Source of the DNA: Medicago truncatula
Taxonomy: Eukaryota > Streptophyta > Magnoliopsida > Fabales > Fabaceae
DNA length: 64,000 nt
Direction of reading: 5' to 3'
Assembly: GCF_003473485.1 (NCBI RefSeq)
Contig: NC_053042.1
Location: forward strand, 14,900,501-14,964,500
Shown here piece by piece: positions 1 to 10,735 of the stretch. The translations under genes were made by a program, and so were the position numbers. Under the pieces are notes generated by a model. That model saw only the letters and a list, made by a program, of their open reading frames with translations, searched no databases and had not been told where the DNA came from. Each line of letters begins with the position of its first letter. Within the stretch, counting starts at the first letter, position 1.

Positions 1-744
1 ATATAAATTGCTCAAATTTCCAATTGTAGAAGGGATTGCACCGGAGAGATGATTCATAGACAAGTCAAGTTCACCGAGTTGTTTTAGAAATCCAATTTCT
101 CGAGGAATGAAGCCAGAAAGGCTGTTATTTCCAAGATATAGTCTCTGGAGGTTGACTAAATTTCCTATTTCACGAGGAATGTGGCCGAAAAGTTGATTGG
201 AATGTAACTTGAGATTTGTTATTTTGGCCAACTTTCCTAAAGAAATAGAGATAGACCCACTGAGATAATTAAAGCTGAGATCAAGATAGGATAGTTTGGA
301 GAAATTACCAATGGTATTGGGAACGCTACCAGAGAGTTCATTTAGTGACAAATCAAGAGTTTCTAGATTGGACATTACACCAATATGATGTGGAACAACT
401 CCAAAGAATGAGTTGTTTCTTAAAACTAAGCTATGGATTTTTGGAAGTGATGAGATATTGAGATTTTGAAGTGTACCTTTTAGTCCAATACTTGCAAGAT
501 GTATCTTGTAGATAGATTTTGACTTGCCATCACATGTGATTCCCACCCAATTGCAAGGCTTATTACCAATCCATGAAGAGAGCAATGACTTGCTTTGGTT
601 GTCAAAGCTTGCTTTCCATTTCAATAAAGCATTTGCCTCGCTGCTTTGCGTTTTTGACGAAGCATGAGGTGATGTTGCCATTACAAACATACAAAAGAAC
701 CAAAGAAGACATGATAATGGAAACAGCTTCATGCTCTGAAGCAT
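1..744 (-). CDS. MIK2-like LRR receptor kinase X, copy 1 (N-terminal part, cut by window edge)
   Basis: This is the first 248 codons of gene X; the rest lies left of the window. The visible part is identical to the intact copy at 44683-48321. It has a hydrophobic signal peptide starting MLQSMKLFPL (M5 is an alternative start) and an LRR N-terminal cap with paired cysteines around PCNWVGITC. About seven complete plant-type LRRs follow, with an eighth cut by the window edge. The start at 744 lies about 110 bp downstream of a TATAAATA box at 855-862, which fits a short leader. Whether this copy is intact beyond position 1 cannot be judged. The family role is a plasma-membrane receptor kinase with an extracellular ligand-binding LRR domain. 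Confidence 0.9.
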   Translation of the reverse strand, partial: MLQSMKLFPLSCLLWFFCMFVMATSPHASSKTQSSEANALLKWKASFDNQSKSLLSSWIGNKPCNWVGITCDGKSKSIYKIHLASIGLKGTLQNLNISSLPKIHSLVLRNNSFFGVVPHHIGVMSNLETLDLSLNELSGSVPNTIGNFSKLSYLDLSFNYLSGSISISLGKLAKITNLKLHSNQLFGHIPREIGNLVNLQRLYLGNNSLSGFIPREIGFLKQLGELDLSMNHLSGAIPSTIGNLSNLY

Positions 745-854
745 TTTGGAAATTTAATCAATGAAATGAAAGTATGTATAGTTAACTGAAAGTATAATTG
801 AACAAGAGACTCTTTATGATATTGCATGCATTATAATGGGAGATGTAGATGATA

Positions 855-862
855 TATTTATA
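855..862 (-). promoter_or_regulatory. TATA box of X copy 1
   Basis: TATAAATA on the minus strand, 111 bp before the ATG at 744. A start site 25-30 bp downstream would give a leader of roughly 80 bases. The same box precedes copies 2 and 3. Confidence 0.6.
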
Positions 863-1384
863 CACATAATATGGTAATAAACACTTGATATTCCCTTTGC
901 AATAGGGAAGAGAGACACTAGGTTGGATTAACACGGAGTTTAAACTAAGCCACATAAAAAAATCTTCTTATCTTTCATTAGTCTATTCAAGTCTAGAACC
1001 ACAAAATATTAAGTCGTTCATTATTAATCTATTCTCAATATTCCAATTTCTCCACCATTTGTATATTTGTTATTACACTCTTTAGAAAGAAAAAAAAGAT
1101 TATCTGGATATAATAATAATAATAATACGTCTTAATTTGTATGCACTAAGTGACAATATGATAGCTTTAAATTTCAAACATGAGTGAAGAAGATTCAAAC
1201 ATATTCCAATGGAAAATGGCAAATGCCGTTAGAGCACATAGTAGGAGTAGATGGTGATTGCATTAGCGTCCATTTTGGTCTAGAATCATTGATCTATCCT
1301 CCCAAGGAGGGGTAGAGTTGTTGAGGTGGACCATGAGATTTTAAAATATTGATATTTTTTTTTGTTGAATATAGTATTTAATAT

Positions 1385-1794
1385 GCTTAATTGCATGTTT
1401 GATCTCTTATGTTTATTTTAGGTTTTAAGTTGGTCTCTTATGTTTTAAAAGTTTCAAGATGATTGCTTACGTTTTAAAAGTTTTAATTTGGTACAAAATG
1501 TTACTCGCATTGAAATAAGCTAGTCTCTTCTATAACTTAACGTTTAAAGATTCAGGTTGAGTATAAAATTTAATTTATTTAGACAATCACTTTTAAAACA
1601 TTTTTTAAATTTTTTGTTTTATTAGACTCAATTGCGAAATGGACTGACTTATTCCAATGTGAATAACATTTTTGACCAACTTAAAACTTATAAAACACTT
1701 ATAAAACGTAAGGGACCAATTTGAAACTTTTAAAACATAAGGGACCATCTTAAAAATTAAAATAAACATAAGAGATCAAACATGGAATTAAGCC
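1385..1794. mobile_element. Mutator-type MITE, 410 bp (unit copy 1)
   Basis: The ends are inverted repeats of about 75 bp. The left end begins GCTTAATTGCATG and the right end, read inversely, GGCTTAATTCCATG; both continue TTTGATCTCTTATGTTTATT. It is flanked by a perfect 10-bp direct repeat TATTTAATAT (1375-1384 and 1795-1804). Long inverted ends plus a 9-11-bp target duplication are typical of Mutator-like elements. No transposase is encoded, so it is non-autonomous. Confidence 0.85.
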
Positions 1795-2375
1795 TATTTA
1801 ATATCTAAGCATATCATGTTCTATTATTTATATAATTATTTTTAAGTGAACTTAATTTTGGGATCCTATTATTTTTATCAAATTCATGAATTTAATTTTT
1901 ATCCATGATTTATTTTTTATGATTTTCTGGGAAGTTTTAGAGCAATCTGATCAAGTAGTACGGAAACCAGATTTTTTTCTAAAACAGAAAATGAGAGTTA
2001 TGATGATTAATATATATGGTCCTTAAAATGGTTATCCATGTTACGAATAGACTCAGAATTTGTGTTGATACAGTTTGAGTTATATAATCTGGACTAATTT
2101 TCCCCTGAAAAATGGCGTTTAGGGGTATTCGGATTCTATAATCCAAAAAAGTAAGGAACACGCCCTATTTCTTGAGGTTTTTGGATTATAAAATCCGAAC
2201 CGGTGAAAAATTCATTTTTTTAATCCCATAACAAAGAAAAAACTCAATTTAGATTATAAAATTTGAAAATCACATGATCATTTTCATAAAAAATAAAAAA
2301 TGGATGCGCGAAAAATAGGTAGAGAGGAAAAGGCAATAGTCTAACATTTTGTGTGTTGAACACTCCCCCATTGTC

Positions 2376-2471
2376 TTAAATCATAGTGTCCTTCACTACT
2401 CTAGGAAGGATCACTTTTGGAAAATGCTTGCTGCACCAAACTTCTATCCCTTCAGCAATATCCTTTTGTGC
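2376..2471 (-). pseudogene. Coding-like fragment, unidentified
   Basis: A 31-codon open stretch on the minus strand contains the motif IEVWCSKHFPKV and ends in TAA. It has no start codon and is preceded by a stop, so at most it is a remnant. Twelve bases past the stop is a purine run, GGGGGAG, followed by TGTT. That could be a polypurine tract at the edge of an LTR retrotransposon, but no LTR pair was found. Copies exist in the other two units. Confidence 0.25.
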
Positions 2472-3475
2472 TCACTGTGATTCTTGGATTGTTGATATTG
2501 ATTCTTGTTTTACATGTCTAACAATGTAACTGTTCCAGTCAAAGCACGCAGTAGGCACCATCAGATTAATTGTCTCTGATAATTATGATTCGATTTATTA
2601 AAATTTTATAACATTTTTTAATTAAAATAATATAAAAAATAATTTTTTTAATAATTATAAAAAAACAATTACACACGTGACATCCACGTCAGCATTGATT
2701 TGGTCAAAATTGGTCTGGGAGACCAAAACTGCAAAAGGGGGAGTACTTATGGAGCTGAATTGTATTTTATTTTGTTAGGGGGCCAAAACTGCTATTAAGC
2801 CTAAAATTTATAGTAGTAATAAATATGTAATATTACAACTTTAATTTTTTGTTTATATATTATAGTTTATTTTAGTGGTCAATTTAAATTTTTTCTGACT
2901 CGGTTAACCGGTGGAATATGAGTCAACTCTTTGTGAACCGAACAAACCTTCTTCACTTGTTTAATTTATTTGGGTCTTTCCACAATATTTTGGAGTTTCT
3001 TAAAGTCTTGAGAACATCTGCACGTTTTCCCTTATGGCATGATTTCTCCTCTTCTTCATGTCATATTTGTCCTCTTGCAAAACTTAATTAGAAGGTTATC
3101 TTATATCTTACATAATCACTTGTCTAAATCTACCTTTGAAGTATTGCATTGTGATATTGAATGGAGACCTATATGGACATTTCACATGACATGCAATACA
3201 CTATAATTCAAAAGCAACATAATTAAAGCCTTAAAATTACTCAATAAAAAACAGTTTCATAAGAGGTTTACCATTACAAAACAGAAAAATGGTGGTCTTA
3301 TTTTTATAGAAGCTAAAATGAGTACACCAACTCATACAACAAAGCTACACCCAACAGAGCAATACATTGACACTTAACTATAATTTTATTCTCAAGATAA
3401 AACACTTATCATGTAATAGAAAAAGGGATGGAAAATCCTCTAAATCATTAGATAAAACCACCCATTTCCTATATC

Positions 3476-6240
3476 TTAAGATGACTTTGACATTACAATC
3501 TCCTTGCAAACTTGCCCCATTGTAGGGCGATCATGTGTTCTCTCACTTAAGCAATGAATTGCAATCCTTAAAATTGATAACACCTCATTCTTGATATCTT
3601 TAGTAGGATGCGGGAGGCGTTGATCCAACTTATCAATCAATGACATAGCGTCGACTGTTACATATATACCACTTGAATGCAAAGCAGTTGATACAATGTC
3701 TCCAGGATGCTTTCCAAAAAGTATTTCCAAGGTTAATATCCCAAAACTATACACATCACACTTCTCATTTACTTCCATTGTGTATGCAAGTTCTGTAACA
3801 AACACTAAGAGTTATCAATGTGAAAAATAGGGTTCCAAAACAAACAGGATATGTAGACAATTAATACAAAGAAAAGAAATTAACCTGGAGCAGCATATCC
3901 AAAGGTTCCTACAAAACAGGTCCAATTGGAAGAATCGGGATTAAGAAACTTGGCTGTTCCGAAGTCTGAGACATGAGCCACATATTCCAAATCCAAAACA
4001 ACATTCTTGCTGGATATATCACGATGAACAATTGAAGGTGAGCAATTGTGATGCATATAGCATAAAGCATTAGCTACACCTTTAATGGCATTTACCCTCC
4101 TATTCCAATTCAACTTAATTGCTTGGTCATTGTCTTTCAAAATCTTGTCCACACTGCCTTTCTCCAAGAACTCATAAACCAAAAATGAGTGCAATGGATG
4201 TGAACAATACCCGTATAACTTCACAATGTTTCGATGCCGGATTTCAGTTAAAGCTTGGATCTCACTTGCGAAAGCTTTCAGATTGGACGTCTCTCCATTT
4301 TGTAATGAATGGAGTTTCTTCACCGCTACAACTTGTCCTGTGGGGAACTCTGCTTTGTAAACACTTCCGTGTCCTCCTATCCCAATGAGATGCTTGTTGT
4401 CAAACTCTTCAGTTGCTTCAACAATGTTCTCATACACCAATTTTCCATCAAAGCTCCATATTGCAAATAGATTTTCAGTTTGAAATTCTCCTGCAGTCTT
4501 GTATTCTTTTGTGCTTGAAGTTCGACATAAAAGGCATGAGAGGCCATAAAGAAATAATGCTGACAATAGAGTGCCTAGAGTGATGGGTAAAACAACCACC
4601 AAAATGTGTTTAGTCTTATGACTATGAAAGTTACCACCTAATGTTGAGCAAGGCTCTAAGCCAGAGTTACCACACAAGCCTTTGTTATTTCTTAATGCTT
4701 CAATTGGAGCATTTTTGAAGGCTGGAATGTTTGGAATTGGACCTTCAAATTGGTTGTATGATATATCAATAGTTGTTAAGCTTGACATCTCACCATAGGT
4801 CAAGGGAATGGTACCAGAAAAATTATTATGTGAGAGATTCAATGTTTCTAAGCGATTTAACTCTCCAAGCATTGTTGGTATGGTTCCATTCAAAACATTC
4901 TCGCTAAGATCAAGATTTTCAATAATTTTCAATTGTCCAAACTCAGCAGGAATGTCTCCTTCAAACTTATTTTGGCTCAAATTCAAGTCCAATAAATTAG
5001 GTAATCTTCCAAGTTGTTCTGGGATGAAGCCACTGAAATTATTTGTTGCAAGCTCCAAGATAGTTATTTTATGCAATAATGCAATTTGTTCAGGAACTTC
5101 TCCTACAAGATGATTGCTACTTATCAAGAGCTGGATCAATGAGGATAAGTTTCCTAGCTCCTTTGGAATTTCTCCTGTGAGTTGATTCGAGGAAAGGTCC
5201 AGTATAGTTAAATTGGTTGCTTCGGCCAATTCGGGTGGTATGCTTCCTGATATATTATTATTGAAAACTTTAAGGCTTGTGAGATTCTTGCACTTTCCCC
5301 AATTTGGAGAGAGATGACCATAAAAATTATTATCACTCAATTCCATATATTCCAAATTCGGATACACACCAAAGCTATCTGTTATATTTGCAGTCAGTTG
5401 GTTTTGTTGAAGTCTCACTCTCTTAAGGCTTGAGCAATTTTTTAAACTCTTTGGAACTAGACCAATGAACTGGTTATTACTAGTGGAGAAACGAGTTAAC
5501 TTTCCACTAACACATATATTGTGAGGTAAATGACCTGTGAAATTATTATTGCATAACTGGAGAATTTCAAAATTAGTAAGCCTATTCATTTCAGTTGGAA
5601 TATTTCCAGTGAGAGCATTTGAAATAAGAGATAACTTAGTGAGTTTTGTCAAATTTCCAATAGTGGAAGGAATATGTCCGCAGAGTTTATTATCATCAAG
5701 AAGAATAGAAGTCAATTTGATCAAATTACCAATGGATGATGGGATTGGCCCAGAGAGGTTGTTTCCTGACAATTGGATTGTGGTAAGGGAATTGAGCTTT
5801 CCAACTTCACTGGGAATGTTACCAGAGAGTCTATTAAGTGATAAATCAAGAGTTTCCAGATTTGACATCACCCCAATATGGTGAGGAACAACTCCGTAAA
5901 AGGAATTGTTTTTTAAAACTAAGATGCGGATTTTTGGAAGTGATGAGAAATTGAGACTTTGAAGCATACCTTTTAGGCCAATATTGGTGAGATTTAACTT
6001 GCAGATAGATTTTGAGTCATCACAACATGTGATTCCTTCCCAACTACTACAAGGATCGTTACCGATCCATGAAGAGAGCAATGCCCTACTATGGTTGTCA
6101 AAGCTTGCTTTCCACTTCAATAGAACATCTACTTCGCTGCCTTGGATTTTTGTTGTGGCATGAGGTGATGTGGCTATTACAAACACATAGAAGAACAGAC
6201 GAACACACAACAATGGTAAGGGCTTCATCTTCTGAAACAT
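3476..6240 (-). CDS. MIK2-like LRR receptor kinase Y, copy 1
   Basis: Two exons, 6240-3885 and 3792-3476, with a 92-bp intron (GT..ACAG), encode 890 residues. The start is the Met of MFQKMKPL, because a TATA box at 6311-6318 lies inside the longer open frame upstream. Domains: signal peptide (about 1-28), LRR cap, 18 LRRs of 24 residues (about 78-510), paired cysteines near [10 protein letters not shown], transmembrane helix (about 545-572), and a Ser/Thr kinase. The kinase has the G-loop [15 protein letters not shown] lysine K641, HRD 739-741, DFG 759-761, and an APE motif split by the intron. It is an RD kinase with all catalytic residues present. Arabidopsis MIK2 perceives SCOOP peptides; assigning the same ligand here is not justified. 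Confidence 0.93.
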
Positions 6241-6310
6241 TTTGGAAATTTGGACACAAAGAAAGTTACGTATTAGACTAAGAGACTTGTTGTTATAATG
6301 CCATGGGAGA

Positions 6311-6318
6311 TATTTATA
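6311..6318 (-). promoter_or_regulatory. TATA box of Y copy 1
   Basis: TATAAATA on the minus strand, 71 bp before the chosen ATG at 6240. It decides the start: the upstream in-frame Met at 6447 would lie before the promoter. Confidence 0.65.
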
Positions 6319-6798
6319 CACAAAATACAAGTCTTCCATCGGCCTGATTAAAGTCTTCCATGTTGAACTTCCATGAATAAGTGACGTTCCCTTCCCAAAA
6401 AAAAAAATTAATAAGTGACATTGACAATGGTGACTTATAAACTTCAAAAATGGTGACTTTTAATGCCGTAAGAAAGATTGTTTGAATGTGAAGCAAGTTA
6501 GGTGACGGTCTTTGCACTAGAGTCTTGTTTTGGGGTTAGTATCTGTCAAAGGACCGATAAAGACCTGTTTGGTCACCACTCCAGATTATTTTGGTTTGGA
6601 CACACTCATAATAACTCATAAGAGAAAAAGATAAAATCAAATTGAATTAAATAATTAATTGATCTATCAATACTTTCCCGGGATTATCCTAGTGGAAATT
6701 TTATTCCTAGAAAAGTTTGACAAAAGTGTTTGGATATTGATTTGAATTCTGAGGAACTATATTTTAAGGAAATGGTGTAATTATTAAAATACCCCTTG

Positions 6799-7347
6799 AG
6801 TGTGTTTGGATGAGGGAATGTTTTGAGGGAATATAATGTTTTGAGGAAATTCAAATATTTTGGGGTGAATTCCATTGTTTGGATAATAATTTGAAGCATT
6901 TTCAAAATGATGGAAATTTATGAAGTATTTTGTTCAAGTTAAATTTAGAGAATTTCAAATGACACCTAAAAGTTAAGAATTTCAAATTTCTTCATTGTTG
7001 TTATTTTTCATATTTTGCATTTTAGTCCTCAATTTTTCCAAAAATTTCAAATTGACCCCAATAAATTTCCAAAAAATTGCAAATTGGTCCCTCAAAATTT
7101 TCAAAAATTATAATTTGACCCCTTAAGTTTTTGAAATTTGTAAATTGACCCCTAATTTCAATTTTCAAATTTGGCCCTCTAAAAATTAAAATTTATAAAA
7201 GTTGCCCAAAAATGATGACAATAAATTTTTTTATTACTCCATCCAAACAATAATATTTAAGAATGAAAGCAATTTAATTGAATCATTTGAATAACCTAGA
7301 ATTCTAAATTCTTCAAAAAATTTCAAATACTCCATCCAAACACACTC
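6799..7347. mobile_element. MITE-like element with GAGTGTGTTTGGATG ends, 549 bp
   Basis: The 15-bp ends GAGTGTGTTTGGATG are perfect inverted repeats. The interior (about 7046-7195) is a decayed tandem array of units of about 30 bp around the core AAATTGACCCC. I could not find a clear target duplication, so the superfamily is open. Copies lie at 30606-31154 and 54375-54923. Confidence 0.55.
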
Positions 7348-7414
7348 TTATAGTAGGTGGACACAAATGATGGGTGGCCCGATAGCGGAAACCTGATAGC
7401 AGGTGGCCCAGTGG

Positions 7415-7560
7415 ATCTTGGAGAGGATCTGATACCATATTAGAAATTGTGGTTGTGCCTAACACAACCCCACAAAACTGGCTTGTGAGGTGAGGATTGC
7501 CCCCCACTTATTAACACATTGTCAGGCCATCAGCTATCCGATGTGGGACTCTTAAGAAGA
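7415..7560. repeat. Dispersed plant repeat motif, family unknown
   Basis: The stretch runs from CTGATACCATATTAGAAATT to CCGATGTGGGACTCTTAAG. It resembles a repeat I associate with many legume intergenic regions, and is more GC-rich than its surroundings. No coding capacity, and the element boundaries cannot be fixed. It also occurs at about 31222-31367 and 54991-55136. Confidence 0.35.
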
Positions 7561-8534
7561 CCGCGGGAAGACAGAGAAGAAGTATGGAGCTGACAGAACT
7601 AACCCACTCAAAGATTATTCAACGCCAGCAACCAAAGGATCTCAGGTCTTGAAGGATAAGTGGCGAGTTTATTGGGGATTGAACCTTTGAAAAAGCAACA
7701 ATTTGAGTTTTGAGGTTGTGATGATAGCTCAACTTACCTTGTATTTGGTATATTTTTGAGTCACTTTAATAAGCATTTAAAGACAATATAAATGAGTTTT
7801 AGATAAGTTGATCATGGTTTAAGAGAACTTTTGCATTTTTTTTTATTTTAATTCGTTGTAATTTTGTTTCTTCCCTAACCAAACAACTCCATAGGTGTTT
7901 TAACTCATTTTATCAATATGTTATATAAGCCGGAAAACAAGACATCTCATGAAATCTATGGAACACAAAGAATGAAGATCAACGAGGTTTTGGAAGGCTT
8001 TGAAGACAATACAAGTTGGGGGAACAAAGGAAGAAGAAGTTACTGGGTGTTTTTAGTTTTTATTTTTTTAAAATAAAAACAATCCATGTGGCATCAATAT
8101 CATCAAAATAGTCCACATGACAGCGTTGTGTAGACTGCCACGTGAAATTTTGTTAGTAAAATGTTAGTTGACCTAACTTTAGAGACTAAAATCGTTATGA
8201 AAGATTTTGGAGGGATGAAAACATGTGATTTTTTTATAGGAACAAAAACCAAAATTTGCTAACTTTTTATAAACAATAAACTTATTTAACCCTTGAGGAT
8301 TTTTTTTTTCCTCTACTCCCCTCTCTCCAAAGCCCTCCACACCCATCCAAATTCCCAAAGAGACCCTTAAAGCATTTGAGTGAAGGACTGCACTAAATTC
8401 AAAGGCTTTCACTTTTCCTTTTTGTAAAAACAAAATAAAATTCACCTTATTATGGTTCACGTCCACAAGTTTCATACTAAGGAGTACACCATTTCTAGCA
8501 CAAGATATCAAGGATCACTAAACAATTATAGAAC

Positions 8535-8557
8535 GAAATATACAGACTGTATATTTC
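8535..8557. repeat. Perfect 23-nt palindrome in 3' flank of D
   Basis: Two perfect 11-base arms (GAAATATACAG and its complement) surround a single central A, about 150 bp downstream of the D stop codon. It could form a hairpin at the transcript 3' end; function unknown. It is repeated in the other unit copies. Confidence 0.5.
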
Positions 8558-8707
8558 ATTCACCTATAAACACAATTCTATAGTTCAAAGCAAGAATTAT
8601 TTTGATATGCAAAGCTGCATATAAGTTACCTTACCTAACAAATACTTGTGACACGAAATGGATTATTTTCTCTTGGGTGGAGGGAAATATGTTGGAATAA
8701 CATTAAC

Positions 8708-9994
8708 TTACTTTACAAGACCTAAATTGAGGATACCCCATGAAGTATTTGGCCAAGATTTCTCTTTTGCCTTCATTAACAAAACTCTAGTCCATGCAAT
8801 CCAACCTTCCCAAGAAATCCTTTTATCCCAATGACATCCCCATTCAAGCAAAAGAGTCAATCCTCTCTCAGCTTCTTTCTCACCCTCTTCAAATCTACCC
8901 TTTGTCAAATAAACTTGACTCAACACCACATATGGCTCTCCCACAAAAGGGTTTTTCTCAATACTCTTCACCAACAACTCCTCAATCTTCTCCAACCCTT
9001 CTTCACAAATCATAGCTTCCCAATACAAATCCCTTGCAACAATTTGATCCCTTGCATCCAAAACCTTGGTACATTTAGCGAAAACCGGTGGCAAAACCAA
9101 CTCAATATGTTCATCTCTCTCATAATCAACACCATTAACTCCTTTTACTCCCAACATTTTCTTCTTTTCTTCCAAGAATATCTCTTCCTCTCTCAGAATC
9201 AAATTGTAAACAGCTCCCATCCTCGAAATAGAATTCAACCACAAACCCGGCTTACCATTTCCCGGCCAAACAGCACCAAAATTGTTCCCTTTAAACTCAA
9301 GCCTACCATCAAAGTTCTCAAACAACATATCTTGAAAACCAAAAAGCTGATCACAAAAATCAGCCATAGTCATCATAACAAAAACCGCGACAACCCTCCT
9401 CGAAAGCTTCACATCTTCACCTGTACGAATATGCTTCACTTTTATCCCATCAGCAGGAACAAGACCTTGCAATTTCTTCCTCCAACTTTCATCCTTATTA
9501 AATATCCCCTTCTCCTTTGCATTCCTCAAAGACAATTCTGATTTTTCAAGATCATGACAAAGCTCCTTATCAGAGTAGTGAAAAAGTAGATCATCATGAA
9601 TAAGAGATTGTCTAGGAACAACACAAAACAAATGAATCAGACGCTCAGCTTCTACGCCAACATGTCCACGAACAACTTCGCGAGAGGTTGAAGGATCAAA
9701 GATAGCAAGATTAACATAGGAATTGGAGTATGCTGAGTGGAATAGGCCACAAAGAGACACGGAGTATGGAGATTTCCAAAGATGGAGAATGCGGAAAATA
9801 TCAATAAGGTGTTCAAGGAAAGTTCCATGTTTGTGCCAACATTCAGATGCACCAACAGAACGGAGGATTGTGATTAGGGAAGGGAGTTTGGGATCGATGG
9901 AAATGAGCTCGTTACGAAGGAAGGGTTTAGCTGAGGTTAAGAGGGTTTCGAGGTATTCACTTGAACTTGATGAATAAGAAGAAGAATTTGACAT
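8708..9994 (-). CDS. Gene D, HD-like/TPR-like plant protein, copy 1
   Basis: Intronless, 428 residues. A Ser-rich N-terminus is followed by a conserved block (about 25-170) rich in His: H54, H56 and H62 in CWHKHGTFLEHLIDIF, H86 in GLFHSAYSN, and HDD at 133-135. This spacing resembles a diverged HD-type metal-binding fold; I associate it with the plant domain called DUF6817, from memory. The C-terminal third (about 318-420) is helical with a TPR-like stretch (PYVVLSQVYLTKGRFEEGEKEAERGL). No signal peptide or membrane segment, so probably soluble. Function unknown. A weak TTAAATA lies at 10041-10047. It is identical to copy 3. Confidence 0.88.
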   Translation of the reverse strand: MSNSSSYSSSSSEYLETLLTSAKPFLRNELISIDPKLPSLITILRSVGASECWHKHGTFLEHLIDIFRILHLWKSPYSVSLCGLFHSAYSNSYVNLAIFDPSTSREVVRGHVGVEAERLIHLFCVVPRQSLIHDDLLFHYSDKELCHDLEKSELSLRNAKEKGIFNKDESWRKKLQGLVPADGIKVKHIRTGEDVKLSRRVVAVFVMMTMADFCDQLFGFQDMLFENFDGRLEFKGNNFGAVWPGNGKPGLWLNSISRMGAVYNLILREEEIFLEEKKKMLGVKGVNGVDYERDEHIELVLPPVFAKCTKVLDARDQIVARDLYWEAMICEEGLEKIEELLVKSIEKNPFVGEPYVVLSQVYLTKGRFEEGEKEAERGLTLLLEWGCHWDKRISWEGWIAWTRVLLMKAKEKSWPNTSWGILNLGLVK

Positions 9995-10735
9995 GGTTAT
10001 TAATTCGTTAACGAGTTGGTGAATGATTTTGGAAGACTACTATTTAACGAGAAACAACGAGGATTGGTCTAGCAGAAGGAGTTAGACTCTTAAAACATGG
10101 CGATCTAAGGATTAAAACATGGTTGAAGTGTTCAAATTTGAGACGTCTAAATAGAATTACCAGGAACCTATGAGAAACAAACAAAAGAAAATTATGTGAA
10201 ACAAAATGTGGTTGGTGCCGTGTTGTTGTTGTTGTGTTGTTGAGAAACAATCCAAGTGGGTAATGATGAGGCACTGAAAATGAAAGTGATAGAGACAAGT
10301 GATTCATAATATAGAGAGATTGAGACGTTGCCTAGATTCTTATGCAGTCACATTCAGTGTGTTTGTTTGTTAAACTGATAAGATCAAACAATTTATCTGG
10401 CTACGGATAGTTTCTTAACGCTGATTTTGTGCAGTCACATTCAGTGTGTTTGTTTGTTTGTTAAACTGCATTGTATTTTTATGACTTTTTCTTTATGTCA
10501 TGACTCAATTTATTTTGTTTTGATTTTAGTTTTCTTTACTGTTGGTACTAAAGAGAGCCTAGAAGGACAGTAAAACTAGGTAAATGTAACACAACCTCGA
10601 CTGTAACGTAATCAAGTCAAGGTTGTGAAGTTCAAAGAGAGTCTCCGTAGAAAAGAAAGAAGATCCAATATCCGACTTAAAGACCGATTGATTCGAAGGG
10701 TTCAATTTTATTGTCCATTTGCGGAGCTCTATTTA

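Larger units (their letters stand above)
745..3475. other. Intergenic region X1-Y1
   Basis: This 2.7-kb stretch holds the X promoter, a 170-bp segment (1103-1275) repeated elsewhere in the unit, a Mutator MITE (1385-1794), a short coding-like fragment (2376-2471, minus), a partial transposon end near 2640-2800, and the Y 3' UTR. A minus-strand AATAAA lies at 3385-3390, about 90 bp after the Y stop. Positions 60-mer short ORFs here look spurious. Confidence 0.6.
6241..8707. other. Intergenic region Y1-D1
   Basis: Holds the Y promoter, a MITE-like element (6799-7347), a dispersed repeat (about 7415-7560), an AT-rich transposon-end-like stretch at about 8060-8310, and the 3' flank of D, which contains a perfect palindrome. 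No gene was recognised. Equivalent regions are 30048-32514 and 53817-56283. Confidence 0.55.

Noticed and set aside
4808-5884. Plus-strand frames of 101-115 codons opposite the LRR region
   Set aside because: They recur at the LRR period as mirror images of the repeats; shadows of Y and X.
6241-6447. 69-codon N-terminal extension of receptor Y
   Set aside because: The TATA box at 6311-6318 lies inside it and the signal peptide begins at the Met at 6240. The same applies in the other two copies.
8831-9541. 236-codon plus-strand open frame opposite gene D
   Set aside because: It is antisense to a well-supported coding sequence, has low-complexity Gln/Ser/Leu-rich composition, and is present only because of D codon usage.
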